From an uncultured Pseudomonadota bacterium (lineage in GTDB: Bacteria; Pseudomonadota; Gammaproteobacteria; Burkholderiales; Burkholderiaceae), in NCBI GenBank assembly GCA_946480245.1, contig CAMLIZ010000155.1:1-10980 (forward strand): 10,980 nt of DNA, written 5' to 3'. Position 1 is the stretch's first letter. Each line of letters starts with the position of its first letter. Shown here one piece after another: positions 5,322-10,980 of this stretch. Position numbers and translations under genes: made by a program. The notes under the pieces are model-generated. The model saw only the letters and a list, made by a program, of their open reading frames with translations, ran no database searches and had not been told where the DNA came from.

Positions 5322-6321
5322 ATGGCTGCCCGAGGCGCAGCTGATGGACTGCCGCACCAGCGGCGACACGATGGGCACGCGCTACAGCGCGCGCTTCCAT
5401 GCGCCGGCGCAGGCGGACGTGAAGGCCATTGCCGCCGCGCTGGCGGCCGCCGTCAGCGCCGTGGACCGGCAGATGTCCAACTGGAAGCCCGACTCCGACT
5501 TGTCGCGCCTGAACCGCGCCGCCCCCGATCGGTGGACACCGGTTCCGGCGAACCTGGCGCGCGTGCTGCAGCGCGCAGTGGAGATCGGGCGCGAGACCGG
5601 CAACGCCTTCAACGTCGGGGTGGGTGATCTGGTGGATGCCTGGGGCTTCGGCCCGTCGGGCCGGCGCACGCTGCAACCCGCGCCCGCCGCGTCGCAGCCG
5701 CGCCCGCCGTGCGATGCAGTGCTCGAAGTGGACGTGGCGCAATGCCGCGCGCGCAGGCACGGCCCGGCGACGCTCGACCTGTGCGGCATCGCCAAAGGCT
5801 TCGGCGTGGACGAACTCGGCCGCGTCCTCGACGCACACGGCATCGGCTCATGGCTGGTCGGCATCGACGGCGAGATGCGCACCCGCGGTGCCAAGCCGGA
5901 CGGATCACCGTGGGCGATCGCGCTGGAGGCGCCGGATGACGAACGGCGCGCGGCGATGAGCGTGATCGAGCTCGGCGATGCCGCCGTCGCCACCTCCGGG
6001 GACTACCGCCGGTGGGCCGAGGTGGACGGCCGCCGCGTGTCCCACACGATGGATCCGCGCACCGGCGCTCCGCTGTGCAACGCGCTCGCGTCGGTGACGG
6101 TCGTCACCGCGCAATGCATGGACGCCGACGCCTATGCCACCGCGCTGATGGTGCTGGGCGAACAGGCCGGCCGCGACCTGGCGCAGCGGCTCGGGCTGGA
6201 GGCGATCTTCGTGGTGCGCGATGGCCAGGGGCTGCGCGTCGAGGGCTGCGGGGCATTGCGTCACCCGCCGTACACCTCGCTTTCGTCCCACCCCAGCTCC
6301 CGCATGTCCTCCATGCGATAG
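5302..6321 (+). CDS. apbE: FAD:protein FMN transferase (ApbE family)
   Basis: A 339-residue ApbE-family enzyme, which moves FMN from FAD to a Thr or Ser of a target flavoprotein with Mg2+. Family landmarks in order: T-M-G-T-R-Y-S (23-29), D-R-Q-M-S-N-W and S-R-L-N (55-71), G-N-A-F-N-V-G-V-G-D-L-V-D-A-W-G-F-G (100-117), L-D-L-C-G-I-A-K-G-F-G-V-D (158-170), T-S-G-D-Y (231-235), S-H-T-M-D-P-R-T-G (247-255) and D-A-D-A-Y-A-T (274-280, metal and catalytic region). In L-D-L-C-G a Cys replaces the more usual Gly. No signal peptide or lipobox is present, unlike most exported ApbE proteins. The start at 5302 overlaps the reductase gene by 20 bases and has AAGGA only four bases upstream; ATG at 5344 with GAGG at 5332-5335 is a good alternative (325 residues). 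The last 20 or so residues extend past the family core into the opposite-strand DinB-like gene. Its likely target is the DUF2271 protein. Confidence 0.88.
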   Translation: MSKTSIEWLPEAQLMDCRTSGDTMGTRYSARFHAPAQADVKAIAAALAAAVSAVDRQMSNWKPDSDLSRLNRAAPDRWTPVPANLARVLQRAVEIGRETGNAFNVGVGDLVDAWGFGPSGRRTLQPAPAASQPRPPCDAVLEVDVAQCRARRHGPATLDLCGIAKGFGVDELGRVLDAHGIGSWLVGIDGEMRTRGAKPDGSPWAIALEAPDDERRAAMSVIELGDAAVATSGDYRRWAEVDGRRVSHTMDPRTGAPLCNALASVTVVTAQCMDADAYATALMVLGEQAGRDLAQRLGLEAIFVVRDGQGLRVEGCGALRHPPYTSLSSHPSSRMSSMR

Positions 6322-6821
6322 GGCGCGTCGCTCGGCATCAGAAACTCGTCGAGCTGCGGTGGCGTGACACCCGCGCTAGACAGCATCGCGTGCACCTGGC
6401 CGCGGTGGTGCGTCTGGTGCATGAACAGGTGGGCCAGCACGTGGCTGGCGCGGTCGCGCTGTTGCTTGCCGCTGCCGCGGTCCATCACGATCACCGGGTC
6501 GATCGCCTCGGCGTCGAGCTGGTCGCACACGCGGATCAGGCGTTCGTCGCAGAGCTGCTGCCGGTAGGCGAGCTCCTGCAGCGTGTCCGCCGCCACGAAC
6601 GCGCGATAGCGCGCCTCCATGTCCGCCACGCCCTGCAGCGCATCGATGTAGTAGGTGTCGACCGCGAGGATGTGGTTCAGCGTGAGCGCCAGGCTCGGGA
6701 AGAAGCCGGCGCGCGGCGCGTGGAAGTCGTCGCGCGTGAGCCGGGCCATCGCCTGGTGCAGCCGGCGGTTGGCCAGGCGGTTGGCTCGTGCCGCAATGCA
6801 ATGGTGCTGCAGCAGATCCAC
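6261..6821 (-). CDS. DinB/YfiT-family putative metal-dependent protein
   Basis: A 186-residue four-helix protein of the DinB/YfiT-like superfamily. The three histidines that hold the divalent metal in this fold are recognisable: H50 in the helix L-N-H-I-L-A-V-D, and H135 and H139 in H-L-F-M-H-Q-T-H-H-R-G-Q. The opening A-R-A-N-R-L-A-N-R-R-L is typical of this family. Family members include thiol-dependent transferases and isomerases, but most are uncharacterised, and no substrate can be named here. The start is a GTG (complement of 6819-6821) with AAGAAGG six bases upstream; the next internal ATG would remove the first helix. Its 3' end overlaps the convergent apbE by 61 bases, with no room for a terminator. 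The protein is likely cytoplasmic and transcribed alone. Confidence 0.85.
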   Translation of the reverse strand: MDLLQHHCIAARANRLANRRLHQAMARLTRDDFHAPRAGFFPSLALTLNHILAVDTYYIDALQGVADMEARYRAFVAADTLQELAYRQQLCDERLIRVCDQLDAEAIDPVIVMDRGSGKQQRDRASHVLAHLFMHQTHHRGQVHAMLSSAGVTPPQLDEFLMPSDAPYRMEDMRELGWDESEVYGG

Positions 6822-6986
6822 GTCACGCCTTCTTCGGCCTTTCGGCCACCGGTTGCCTGGCTGTCTTCGTCATCGCCATGGGTTTTTCAACGGATTCTTG
6901 ATGCACCCCACCTTAGCGCAGCTTGTGCGTGCCTTCCATCGGTGCGGCCGCGCATGTGCACGCCGCTTGCCCCACACTCGGCAGAC
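6822..6986. other. Divergent intergenic region between DinB-like and CbiM-like genes
   Basis: These 165 bases separate two divergent genes and should hold both promoters. On the minus strand the DinB-like gene has its AAGAAGG ribosome site at 6828-6834 and a lone TTGAAA -35-like element (plus-strand TTTCAA at about 6885-6890). On the plus strand TTGATG (6898-6903) is a possible -35, but the -10 seventeen bases on is poor. The part near 6880-6900 is less GC-rich than its surroundings. No convincing operator or structured RNA was seen. Confidence 0.4.
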
Positions 6987-7613
6987 ATGGACGCGCTGCC
7001 ACTCGATTCGCTGTTGCTCGTGAGCTGCACCACCGCGGTGGCGGCCTCGCTGCGGCCCTGGCGCATGCTGCGCGGGCCCTTGCTGCACCCTGCGCTGGGC
7101 GCGCTGGTGCTGCTGCCGCTGGCCTGGGGCGGCGCCGGCGGCAACGTGATGGGCATGGCACTGCAGTTTTCCGGCGCCTGCCTGCTCGTGCTGCTGCTCG
7201 GCTGGCCGCTGGCCGCGCTGCTGCTGCCGGTGACGGCGCTGCTGGCCGCCTGGCTCGGCGACCTGTCGGCCACCCGGGCGCTCGACATGCTCGTGTGGCA
7301 GGGCACGCTGCCGGCGCTGGGAGCGTTGAGCGTGGGTTGGCTGGCGCGCCGCGCACTGCCGGCGCATCCCTTCGTGTTCGTGATCGGGCGCGCCTTCTTC
7401 GGCACCGTGGTGGTGCTCACGCTGTGCGGGCTGGCCCACACCTGGAGCCTGGGCGGCGCGGCGGCGCTGGGCACCGTGGACGTGCTGATCGGCCAGTGGC
7501 TGCTGTCCTGGGGCGAGGCCATGATCACCGGCATGCTGGCCGGCGCGTTCATGGTGTACCGGCCGCAATGGCTGGCCACGTATTCGGACCGCGTGTACCT
7601 GCCCCGCGGGTAA
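6987..7613 (+). CDS. CbiM-like (COG3235-type) integral membrane protein
   Basis: A 208-residue, very hydrophobic protein with about six membrane helices. The C-terminal half matches the uncharacterised membrane family related to CbiM, the substrate-binding permease of cobalt/nickel ECF transporters: A-H-P-F-V-F-V-I-G-R-A-F-F-G-T (126-140), W-G-E-A-M-I-T-G-M-L-A-G-A-F-M-V-Y-R-P-Q-W (175-195), then A-T-Y-S-D-R-V-Y-L. True CbiM proteins start with a mature N-terminal Met-His metal site (M-H-I-P-E-G); this protein lacks it, and no ECF ATPase or CbiN/CbiQ partner is nearby, so metal transport is doubtful. ATG at 6987 is chosen because the hydrophobic part begins there; an in-frame ATG at 6954 exists. 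Neither has a clear Shine-Dalgarno sequence. It ends only 10 bases from the convergent acyl-CoA dehydrogenase gene. Confidence 0.78.
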   Translation: MDALPLDSLLLVSCTTAVAASLRPWRMLRGPLLHPALGALVLLPLAWGGAGGNVMGMALQFSGACLLVLLLGWPLAALLLPVTALLAAWLGDLSATRALDMLVWQGTLPALGALSVGWLARRALPAHPFVFVIGRAFFGTVVVLTLCGLAHTWSLGGAAALGTVDVLIGQWLLSWGEAMITGMLAGAFMVYRPQWLATYSDRVYLPRG

Positions 7614-7623
7614 GTGCGGCAGC

Positions 7624-8754
7624 TCAGGCGAGCGCGCGACCGATCAGGATCTTCTGCACGTCCGACGTGCCTTCGTAGATCTGCGTCACGCGCACGTCGC
7701 GGTAGATGCGCTCGACCGGGAAGTCGCTCACGTAGCCGTAGCCGCCGTGCACCTGGATGGCCGCGCTGCACACCCGCTCGGCCATCTCGCTGGCGAACAG
7801 CTTGGCCATCGCGGCCTCCTTCAGGCAGGGCTGGCCGGCGTCCTTCAGGCTGGCGGCATGCCAGATCAGCTGGCGCGCGGCCTCGATCTGCGTGGCCATC
7901 TCGGCCAGGCGGAACTGCACCGCCTGGTGCTCGAAGATCGGCTGGCCGAAGGCAACGCGCTCCTTGCTGTAGGCCAGTGCTGCGTCGAAGGCGGCGCGCG
8001 CCATGCCGACGCTCTGCGACGCGATCCCGATGCGCCCGCCCTCCAGCCCCGACAGCGCGATCTTCAATCCCATGCCTTCGTCGGCCAGCAGGTTGGCGGC
8101 CGGCACGCGGCAGTTGTCGAACAGGATCTGCGCGGTGTCGCTGGCATGCTGGCCCAGCTTGTCTTCCACGCGCGCCACCGTGTAGCCGGGCGTGCGCGTG
8201 GACACGATGAAGGCGCTGATGCCCTTCTTGCCGGCGGCCTTGTCGGTCACCGCCATCACGATGGCGATGTCGCCGGTCTTGCCACTGGTGATGAACTGCT
8301 TGACGCCGTTGAGCACGTAGTGGTCGCCATCGCGGACAGCCGTGGTCTTGAGCCCCGCCGCCTCGGAGCCCACGTGCGGCTCGGTGAGGCAGAACGCGCC
8401 GAGCATCTCGCCGCGCGCCAGTGGCTTGAGCCACGTTGCTTTCTGCGCCTCGCTGCCCCAGGCCATCAGGATCGAGCACACCGGGCAGTTGTTGACACTG
8501 ACGATGGTGGAGGTGGCGCCGTCGCCGGCGGCGATCTCCTCCAGGATGATGGCCAGCGCGAGGTAGTCCAGCCCCGCGCCGTCGTACTCGGTGGGCACTG
8601 CCACACCGTAGCAACCCAGCGCGGCCAGGCCCTTCAGCTGCGCCGCGGGGAAGTGGTGGGTCTTGTCCCACTCGGCCGCGTGCGGCGCGATCTCGGCCTG
8701 CACGAAGGCGCGCACCGCGTCCTGCACCGCGCGGTGGTCGTCGCTCAACAGCAT
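7624..8754 (-). CDS. Acyl-CoA dehydrogenase, short-chain type
   Basis: A 376-residue FAD enzyme, the usual length for the family. It oxidises acyl-CoA to trans-2-enoyl-CoA and passes electrons to electron-transfer flavoprotein. Seen in order: an alpha-helical N-domain with Y-D-G-A-G-L-D-Y-L; the beta-domain motif [19 protein letters not shown]-type flavin contacts in [16 protein letters not shown] in the C-domain; [18 protein letters not shown]; and Q-I-Y-E361-G-T-S, where E361 is the catalytic base position of short/medium-chain enzymes. The start at 8754 has GGAG six bases upstream; the frame is open further 5' but that part overlaps the SDR gene. It is the last gene of a leftward operon, 25 bases after the SDR. 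Chain-length preference cannot be fixed from sequence alone. Confidence 0.93.
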   Translation of the reverse strand: MLLSDDHRAVQDAVRAFVQAEIAPHAAEWDKTHHFPAAQLKGLAALGCYGVAVPTEYDGAGLDYLALAIILEEIAAGDGATSTIVSVNNCPVCSILMAWGSEAQKATWLKPLARGEMLGAFCLTEPHVGSEAAGLKTTAVRDGDHYVLNGVKQFITSGKTGDIAIVMAVTDKAAGKKGISAFIVSTRTPGYTVARVEDKLGQHASDTAQILFDNCRVPAANLLADEGMGLKIALSGLEGGRIGIASQSVGMARAAFDAALAYSKERVAFGQPIFEHQAVQFRLAEMATQIEAARQLIWHAASLKDAGQPCLKEAAMAKLFASEMAERVCSAAIQVHGGYGYVSDFPVERIYRDVRVTQIYEGTSDVQKILIGRALA

Positions 8755-8779
8755 GAATGTCTCCGGTTCCGAGTGTGCA

Positions 8780-9445
8780 TCACCACGCCAGCGCGGTGCC
8801 GTCGTGATTGAGGAAGGCGCCGTTGTCGGCGTCGGTGAGGGCGGCCAAGGTGCGCCGCATGTCGCGCACACTCTGCTCCGGCGGCAGCTCGGCGCCGGAG
8901 CCGCCCATGTCGGTCTTGACCCAGCCGGGATGAAACGCCACGCAGATCGCGCGGCCCGCGAAGGCGAGCGACGCGTCCTTCAGCACGGAATTCAGTGCCG
9001 CCTTCGACGCGCGATACAGCCAGCCGCTGGTGTTGGCGCGCAGCCCCATCGAGCCCATGCGTGACGACAGCACCGCCAGCCGCGCGTGGGGCGCCAGCGC
9101 GTCGCCCAGCTGCGCCAGCACGCGCATCGGCCCGAGCACGTTGGTGTGCATCACGCTGTCGAAGTCGGCCTGCGCCGGCGCCTCGAGCCCCGCGGTGCGC
9201 GGCCCGTAGACGCCGGCATTGACGATCACGGTGTCGAACGCGATGCCGTCGATGCGCCACGCGATCTGCGACACGCTGGCCGCGTCGGTCACGTCGAGCG
9301 CAAAGGCCTCGGCGCCGAGCGCGCGCAGGCGCTGCAGGCCGGCGTCGTCGCGCGCAGTGGCCGTCACGGCGTGGCCCTCGGCACGGTACTGGCGCACGAA
9401 CTCCAGCCCGATGCCGCGCGAGGCGCCGATCACGAGCACGTTCAT
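8780..9445 (-). CDS. Short-chain dehydrogenase/reductase, C-factor-like
   Basis: A 221-residue classical Rossmann SDR. G7-A-S-R-G-I-G13 binds the nucleotide, D51-V-T-D contacts adenine, N76-A-G is the structural motif, Ser127 or Ser128 with Y144-R-A-S-K148 makes the catalytic set, and P-G-W-V-K-T-D-M follows at 173-180. The compact length and the ending N-H-D-G-T-A-L-A-W resemble CsgA/C-factor-like SDRs. ARD at 31-33 after the second strand suggests NADP(H) preference, though this is not certain. The start at 9445 has AGGAG eight bases upstream. It lies 19 bases after the LysE-type exporter gene and 25 before the acyl-CoA dehydrogenase gene, so all are probably co-transcribed. The substrate is unknown. 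Confidence 0.9.
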   Translation of the reverse strand: MNVLVIGASRGIGLEFVRQYRAEGHAVTATARDDAGLQRLRALGAEAFALDVTDAASVSQIAWRIDGIAFDTVIVNAGVYGPRTAGLEAPAQADFDSVMHTNVLGPMRVLAQLGDALAPHARLAVLSSRMGSMGLRANTSGWLYRASKAALNSVLKDASLAFAGRAICVAFHPGWVKTDMGGSGAELPPEQSVRDMRRTLAALTDADNGAFLNHDGTALAW

Positions 9446-9464
9446 CGTTGCAACTCCTTCTGCC

Positions 9465-10124
9465 CTAGCGCTGCGCCAGCGCCAGACGCGCTGCCAGCCC
9501 GGCGAAGAGCGTGCCGCCGGCACCCTGCAAGGCGCGCTGCACCGTGCGGCCGGGCCGCCAGCGCGCCAGCGGCGCCACGCACAACACGAACACGATCAGG
9601 AACACCAGGCTCTGCAGCACGAACCAGGCGCCGAGCGCCAGGAACGCCAGCGTCTTGTGCGACGCGCCGGCGTCGATGAACTGGGGCAGCAGCGCCAGGA
9701 AGAACAGCGCCACCTTCGGGTTCAGCACGTTCGTGAGCAGTCCCTGGCGAAAGGCCTTGACCGCCGGCAGCGCCACGCGCTGCGCGCGGGGGGTGTCGGC
9801 CGCCGTCCGCTCGGCCGGCGTGGCCGGCGCGGCCGCGTCGCGCAGCATGCCGATGGCCAGCCACAGCAGGTAGGCCGCGCCCACCCACTTGACCGCGCTG
9901 AACGCGGCCGCCGAAGCCGCCAGCAACGCCGCCAGGCCAAAGGCCGCCGCCAGCGTGTGCACCACCGAGCCGGCGGTGATGCCCAGCGCCACCGCCAACC
10001 CGCGCCGCACGCCGTGCTGCAGCGTGCGCGTGAGCACCAGCATCATGTCGACGCCGGGCGTGGCGTTGAGCACCAGCACCGCCGCGGCGAACAGCCACGG
10101 CGAATGCAGGCCCTGCTCGGTCAT
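9465..10124 (-). CDS. LysE/RhtB-family amino-acid or metabolite exporter
   Basis: A 219-residue inner-membrane protein with about six helices. It carries the family signature near the N-terminus, T-P-G-V-D-M-M-L-V-L (22-31) followed by G-V-R-R-G-L-A-V-A-L-G-I-T-A-G (38-52), then G-A-A-Y-L-L-W-L-A-I-G (82-92) and F-R-Q-G-L-L-T-N-V-L-N-P-K-V-A-L-F-F (125-142). Proteins of this family export amino acids such as threonine, homoserine, lysine or related compounds; the substrate cannot be told. A polar loop at 97-117 is rich in Ala, Thr and Arg. The ATG follows the thiolase stop by four bases and has only a weak ribosome site, so translation is probably coupled. Placement inside an acyl-CoA operon is unusual. 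Confidence 0.9.
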   Translation of the reverse strand: MTEQGLHSPWLFAAAVLVLNATPGVDMMLVLTRTLQHGVRRGLAVALGITAGSVVHTLAAAFGLAALLAASAAAFSAVKWVGAAYLLWLAIGMLRDAAAPATPAERTAADTPRAQRVALPAVKAFRQGLLTNVLNPKVALFFLALLPQFIDAGASHKTLAFLALGAWFVLQSLVFLIVFVLCVAPLARWRPGRTVQRALQGAGGTLFAGLAARLALAQR

Positions 10125-10128
10125 CGCG

Positions 10129-10980
10129 TCAGACCAGCTCGACGGCCATCGCGGTGGCCTCGCCGCCGCCGATGCACAGCGCCGCCACGCCTTTCTTCAG
10201 GCCGCGCTGCTTCAGTGCACCGAGCAAGGTGACGACGATGCGTGCGCCGGAGGCGCCGATCGGATGGCCCAGCGCGCAGGCACCGCCGTGCACGTTGACG
10301 ATCTCGTGCGGCAGCTTGAACTCCTTCATCGCTGCCATCGTGATCGCGGCGAAGGCCTCGTTCACTTCCCACAGGTCGACGTTCTTCGCGTCCCAGCCGG
10401 CCTTCTTGAGCACCTTGTCGATCGCCCCGATCGGCGCGGTGGTGAACCAGTTGGGCGCCTGCGCGTGCACGCCGTGCGCCAGGATGCGCGCGATCGGCTT
10501 GACGCCCATCTTGGCGGCGGTGGATTCGCGCATCAGCACCAGCGCGGCCGCGCCGTCGGAGATGCTGGAGGAGGTGGCCGCGGTGATCTTGCCTTGCTTG
10601 TCGAACGCCGGCTTCAGGCCCGGGATCTTGTCGAGCTTGGCCTTGAACGGCTGCTCGTCGAACTTGACCACCGTTTCGCCCTTCGGCGTGGTCAGCGTGA
10701 CGGGCGCCATCTCCCAGTCGAAGGCGCCGCTCTCGTTGGCCTTCTTGGCGCGCTCGGTGGAGGCGATCGCGAACGCGTCCATGGCCTCGCGCGTGAACTC
10801 GTACTTGTTCACGCACTCCTCGGCGAACACGCCCATCGCCTTGCCACGCTGGTACGCGTCTTCCAGGCCGTCGAGCGCCATGTGGTCGTAGAACTGCGTG
10901 ACGCCGTACTTCACGCCCTTGCGGATGAAGCTCAGGTGCGGCGCGTTGGTCATGCTCTCCATGCCGCCGGCCACCATCAC
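10129..10980 (-). CDS. Acetyl-CoA acetyltransferase (thiolase), partial: N-terminus outside window
   Basis: About 284 C-terminal codons of a thiolase of normally 390-395 residues. It begins inside the V-M-V-A-G-G-M-E-S-M-T-N-A-P motif. Other marks, numbered from the first ATG in the window: S-I-S-D-G-A-A-A-L-V-L (139-149), V-N-E-A-F-A (206-211), G-G-A-C-A-L-G-H-P-I-G-A-S-G (232-245) with the active-site His239, and C269-I-G-G-G-E-A with the second catalytic Cys. The acylated Cys (about residue 89 in the family) lies beyond the window edge. The enzyme condenses two acetyl-CoA to acetoacetyl-CoA or cleaves 3-ketoacyl-CoA; it could serve beta-oxidation or polyhydroxybutyrate synthesis. It is the most upstream gene visible in the leftward operon. 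Confidence 0.93.
   Translation of the reverse strand: MMVAGGMESMTNAPHLSFIRKGVKYGVTQFYDHMALDGLEDAYQRGKAMGVFAEECVNKYEFTREAMDAFAIASTERAKKANESGAFDWEMAPVTLTTPKGETVVKFDEQPFKAKLDKIPGLKPAFDKQGKITAATSSSISDGAAALVLMRESTAAKMGVKPIARILAHGVHAQAPNWFTTAPIGAIDKVLKKAGWDAKNVDLWEVNEAFAAITMAAMKEFKLPHEIVNVHGGACALGHPIGASGARIVVTLLGALKQRGLKKGVAALCIGGGEATAMAVELV

Noticed and set aside
3078..5378. Long minus-strand open frame opposite the membrane reductase gene
   Set aside because: Composition is dominated by Arg, His, Gln, Ala and Gly with no domain, while the plus strand encodes a full set of flavodoxin and reductase motifs.
6012..6986. In-frame upstream extension of the CbiM-like protein across apbE and the DinB-like gene
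   Set aside because: The frame is open only because of base composition. It is out of frame with apbE and antisense to the DinB-like gene, and the extension is Arg/Ala-rich with no membrane helix.
7614..7623. Bidirectional terminator between the convergent CbiM-like and acyl-CoA dehydrogenase genes
   Set aside because: Only ten bases separate the stop codons and no stem-loop with a T tract can be formed there.
6887..8671. Minus-strand open frame spanning the CbiM-like gene and most of the acyl-CoA dehydrogenase gene
   Set aside because: It is a frame-shifted reading of the dehydrogenase followed by the antisense of the CbiM-like gene. No motif survives in it.

Overview
The window looks like chromosomal DNA of a high-GC betaproteobacterium, probably of the order Burkholderiales. 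I infer this from the strong G/C third-position bias, the tight gene packing and the flavour of the thiolase, acyl-CoA dehydrogenase, DinB-like and PepSY/DUF2271 proteins. It is not a mobile region: I saw no insertion sequence, integrase, tRNA, rRNA or CRISPR array. No gene-free stretch exceeds 165 bases.

Layout. 1-141 (+) is the tail of phosphatidylserine decarboxylase, including its pyruvoyl-forming LGST motif. 276-2180 (+) encodes a 634-residue surface or periplasmic lipoprotein. It has a candidate promoter and a CRP-like palindrome upstream and a terminator-like hairpin downstream. 2289-6321 (+) is a compact four-gene operon: a small exported PepSY protein, an exported DUF2271 protein, a membrane PepSY-TM/flavodoxin/FAD-NADPH reductase fusion, and an ApbE-type FMN transferase. 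6261-6821 (-) is a DinB/YfiT-like metal-site protein whose 3' end overlaps apbE. 6987-7613 (+) is a CbiM-like integral membrane protein. 7624-10980 (-) is a four-gene operon read right to left: acetyl-CoA acetyltransferase (5' end outside the window), LysE/RhtB exporter, short-chain dehydrogenase, acyl-CoA dehydrogenase.

The most interesting part is 2181-6321. Together the four genes look like a flavin-based electron conduit across the inner membrane. NADPH would feed FAD and FMN in the cytoplasmic half of the reductase. Electrons would then cross through a four-helix PepSY-TM part with histidines at the helix ends, possibly haem ligands. In the periplasm they would reach the DUF2271 protein, which carries a D-G-I-S-G-A-S sequence resembling the ApbE flavinylation motif. 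ApbE would attach the FMN. The final acceptor (ferric iron, a ferric siderophore or something else) cannot be read from the sequence. The operon is preceded by a 14-bp, one-wobble inverted repeat whose right arm contains the Shine-Dalgarno sequence of the first gene, so translation or transcription is probably controlled there.

The right-hand operon is consistent with fatty-acid or short-chain acyl-CoA metabolism, with an unexplained exporter and SDR inserted between the thiolase and the dehydrogenase.
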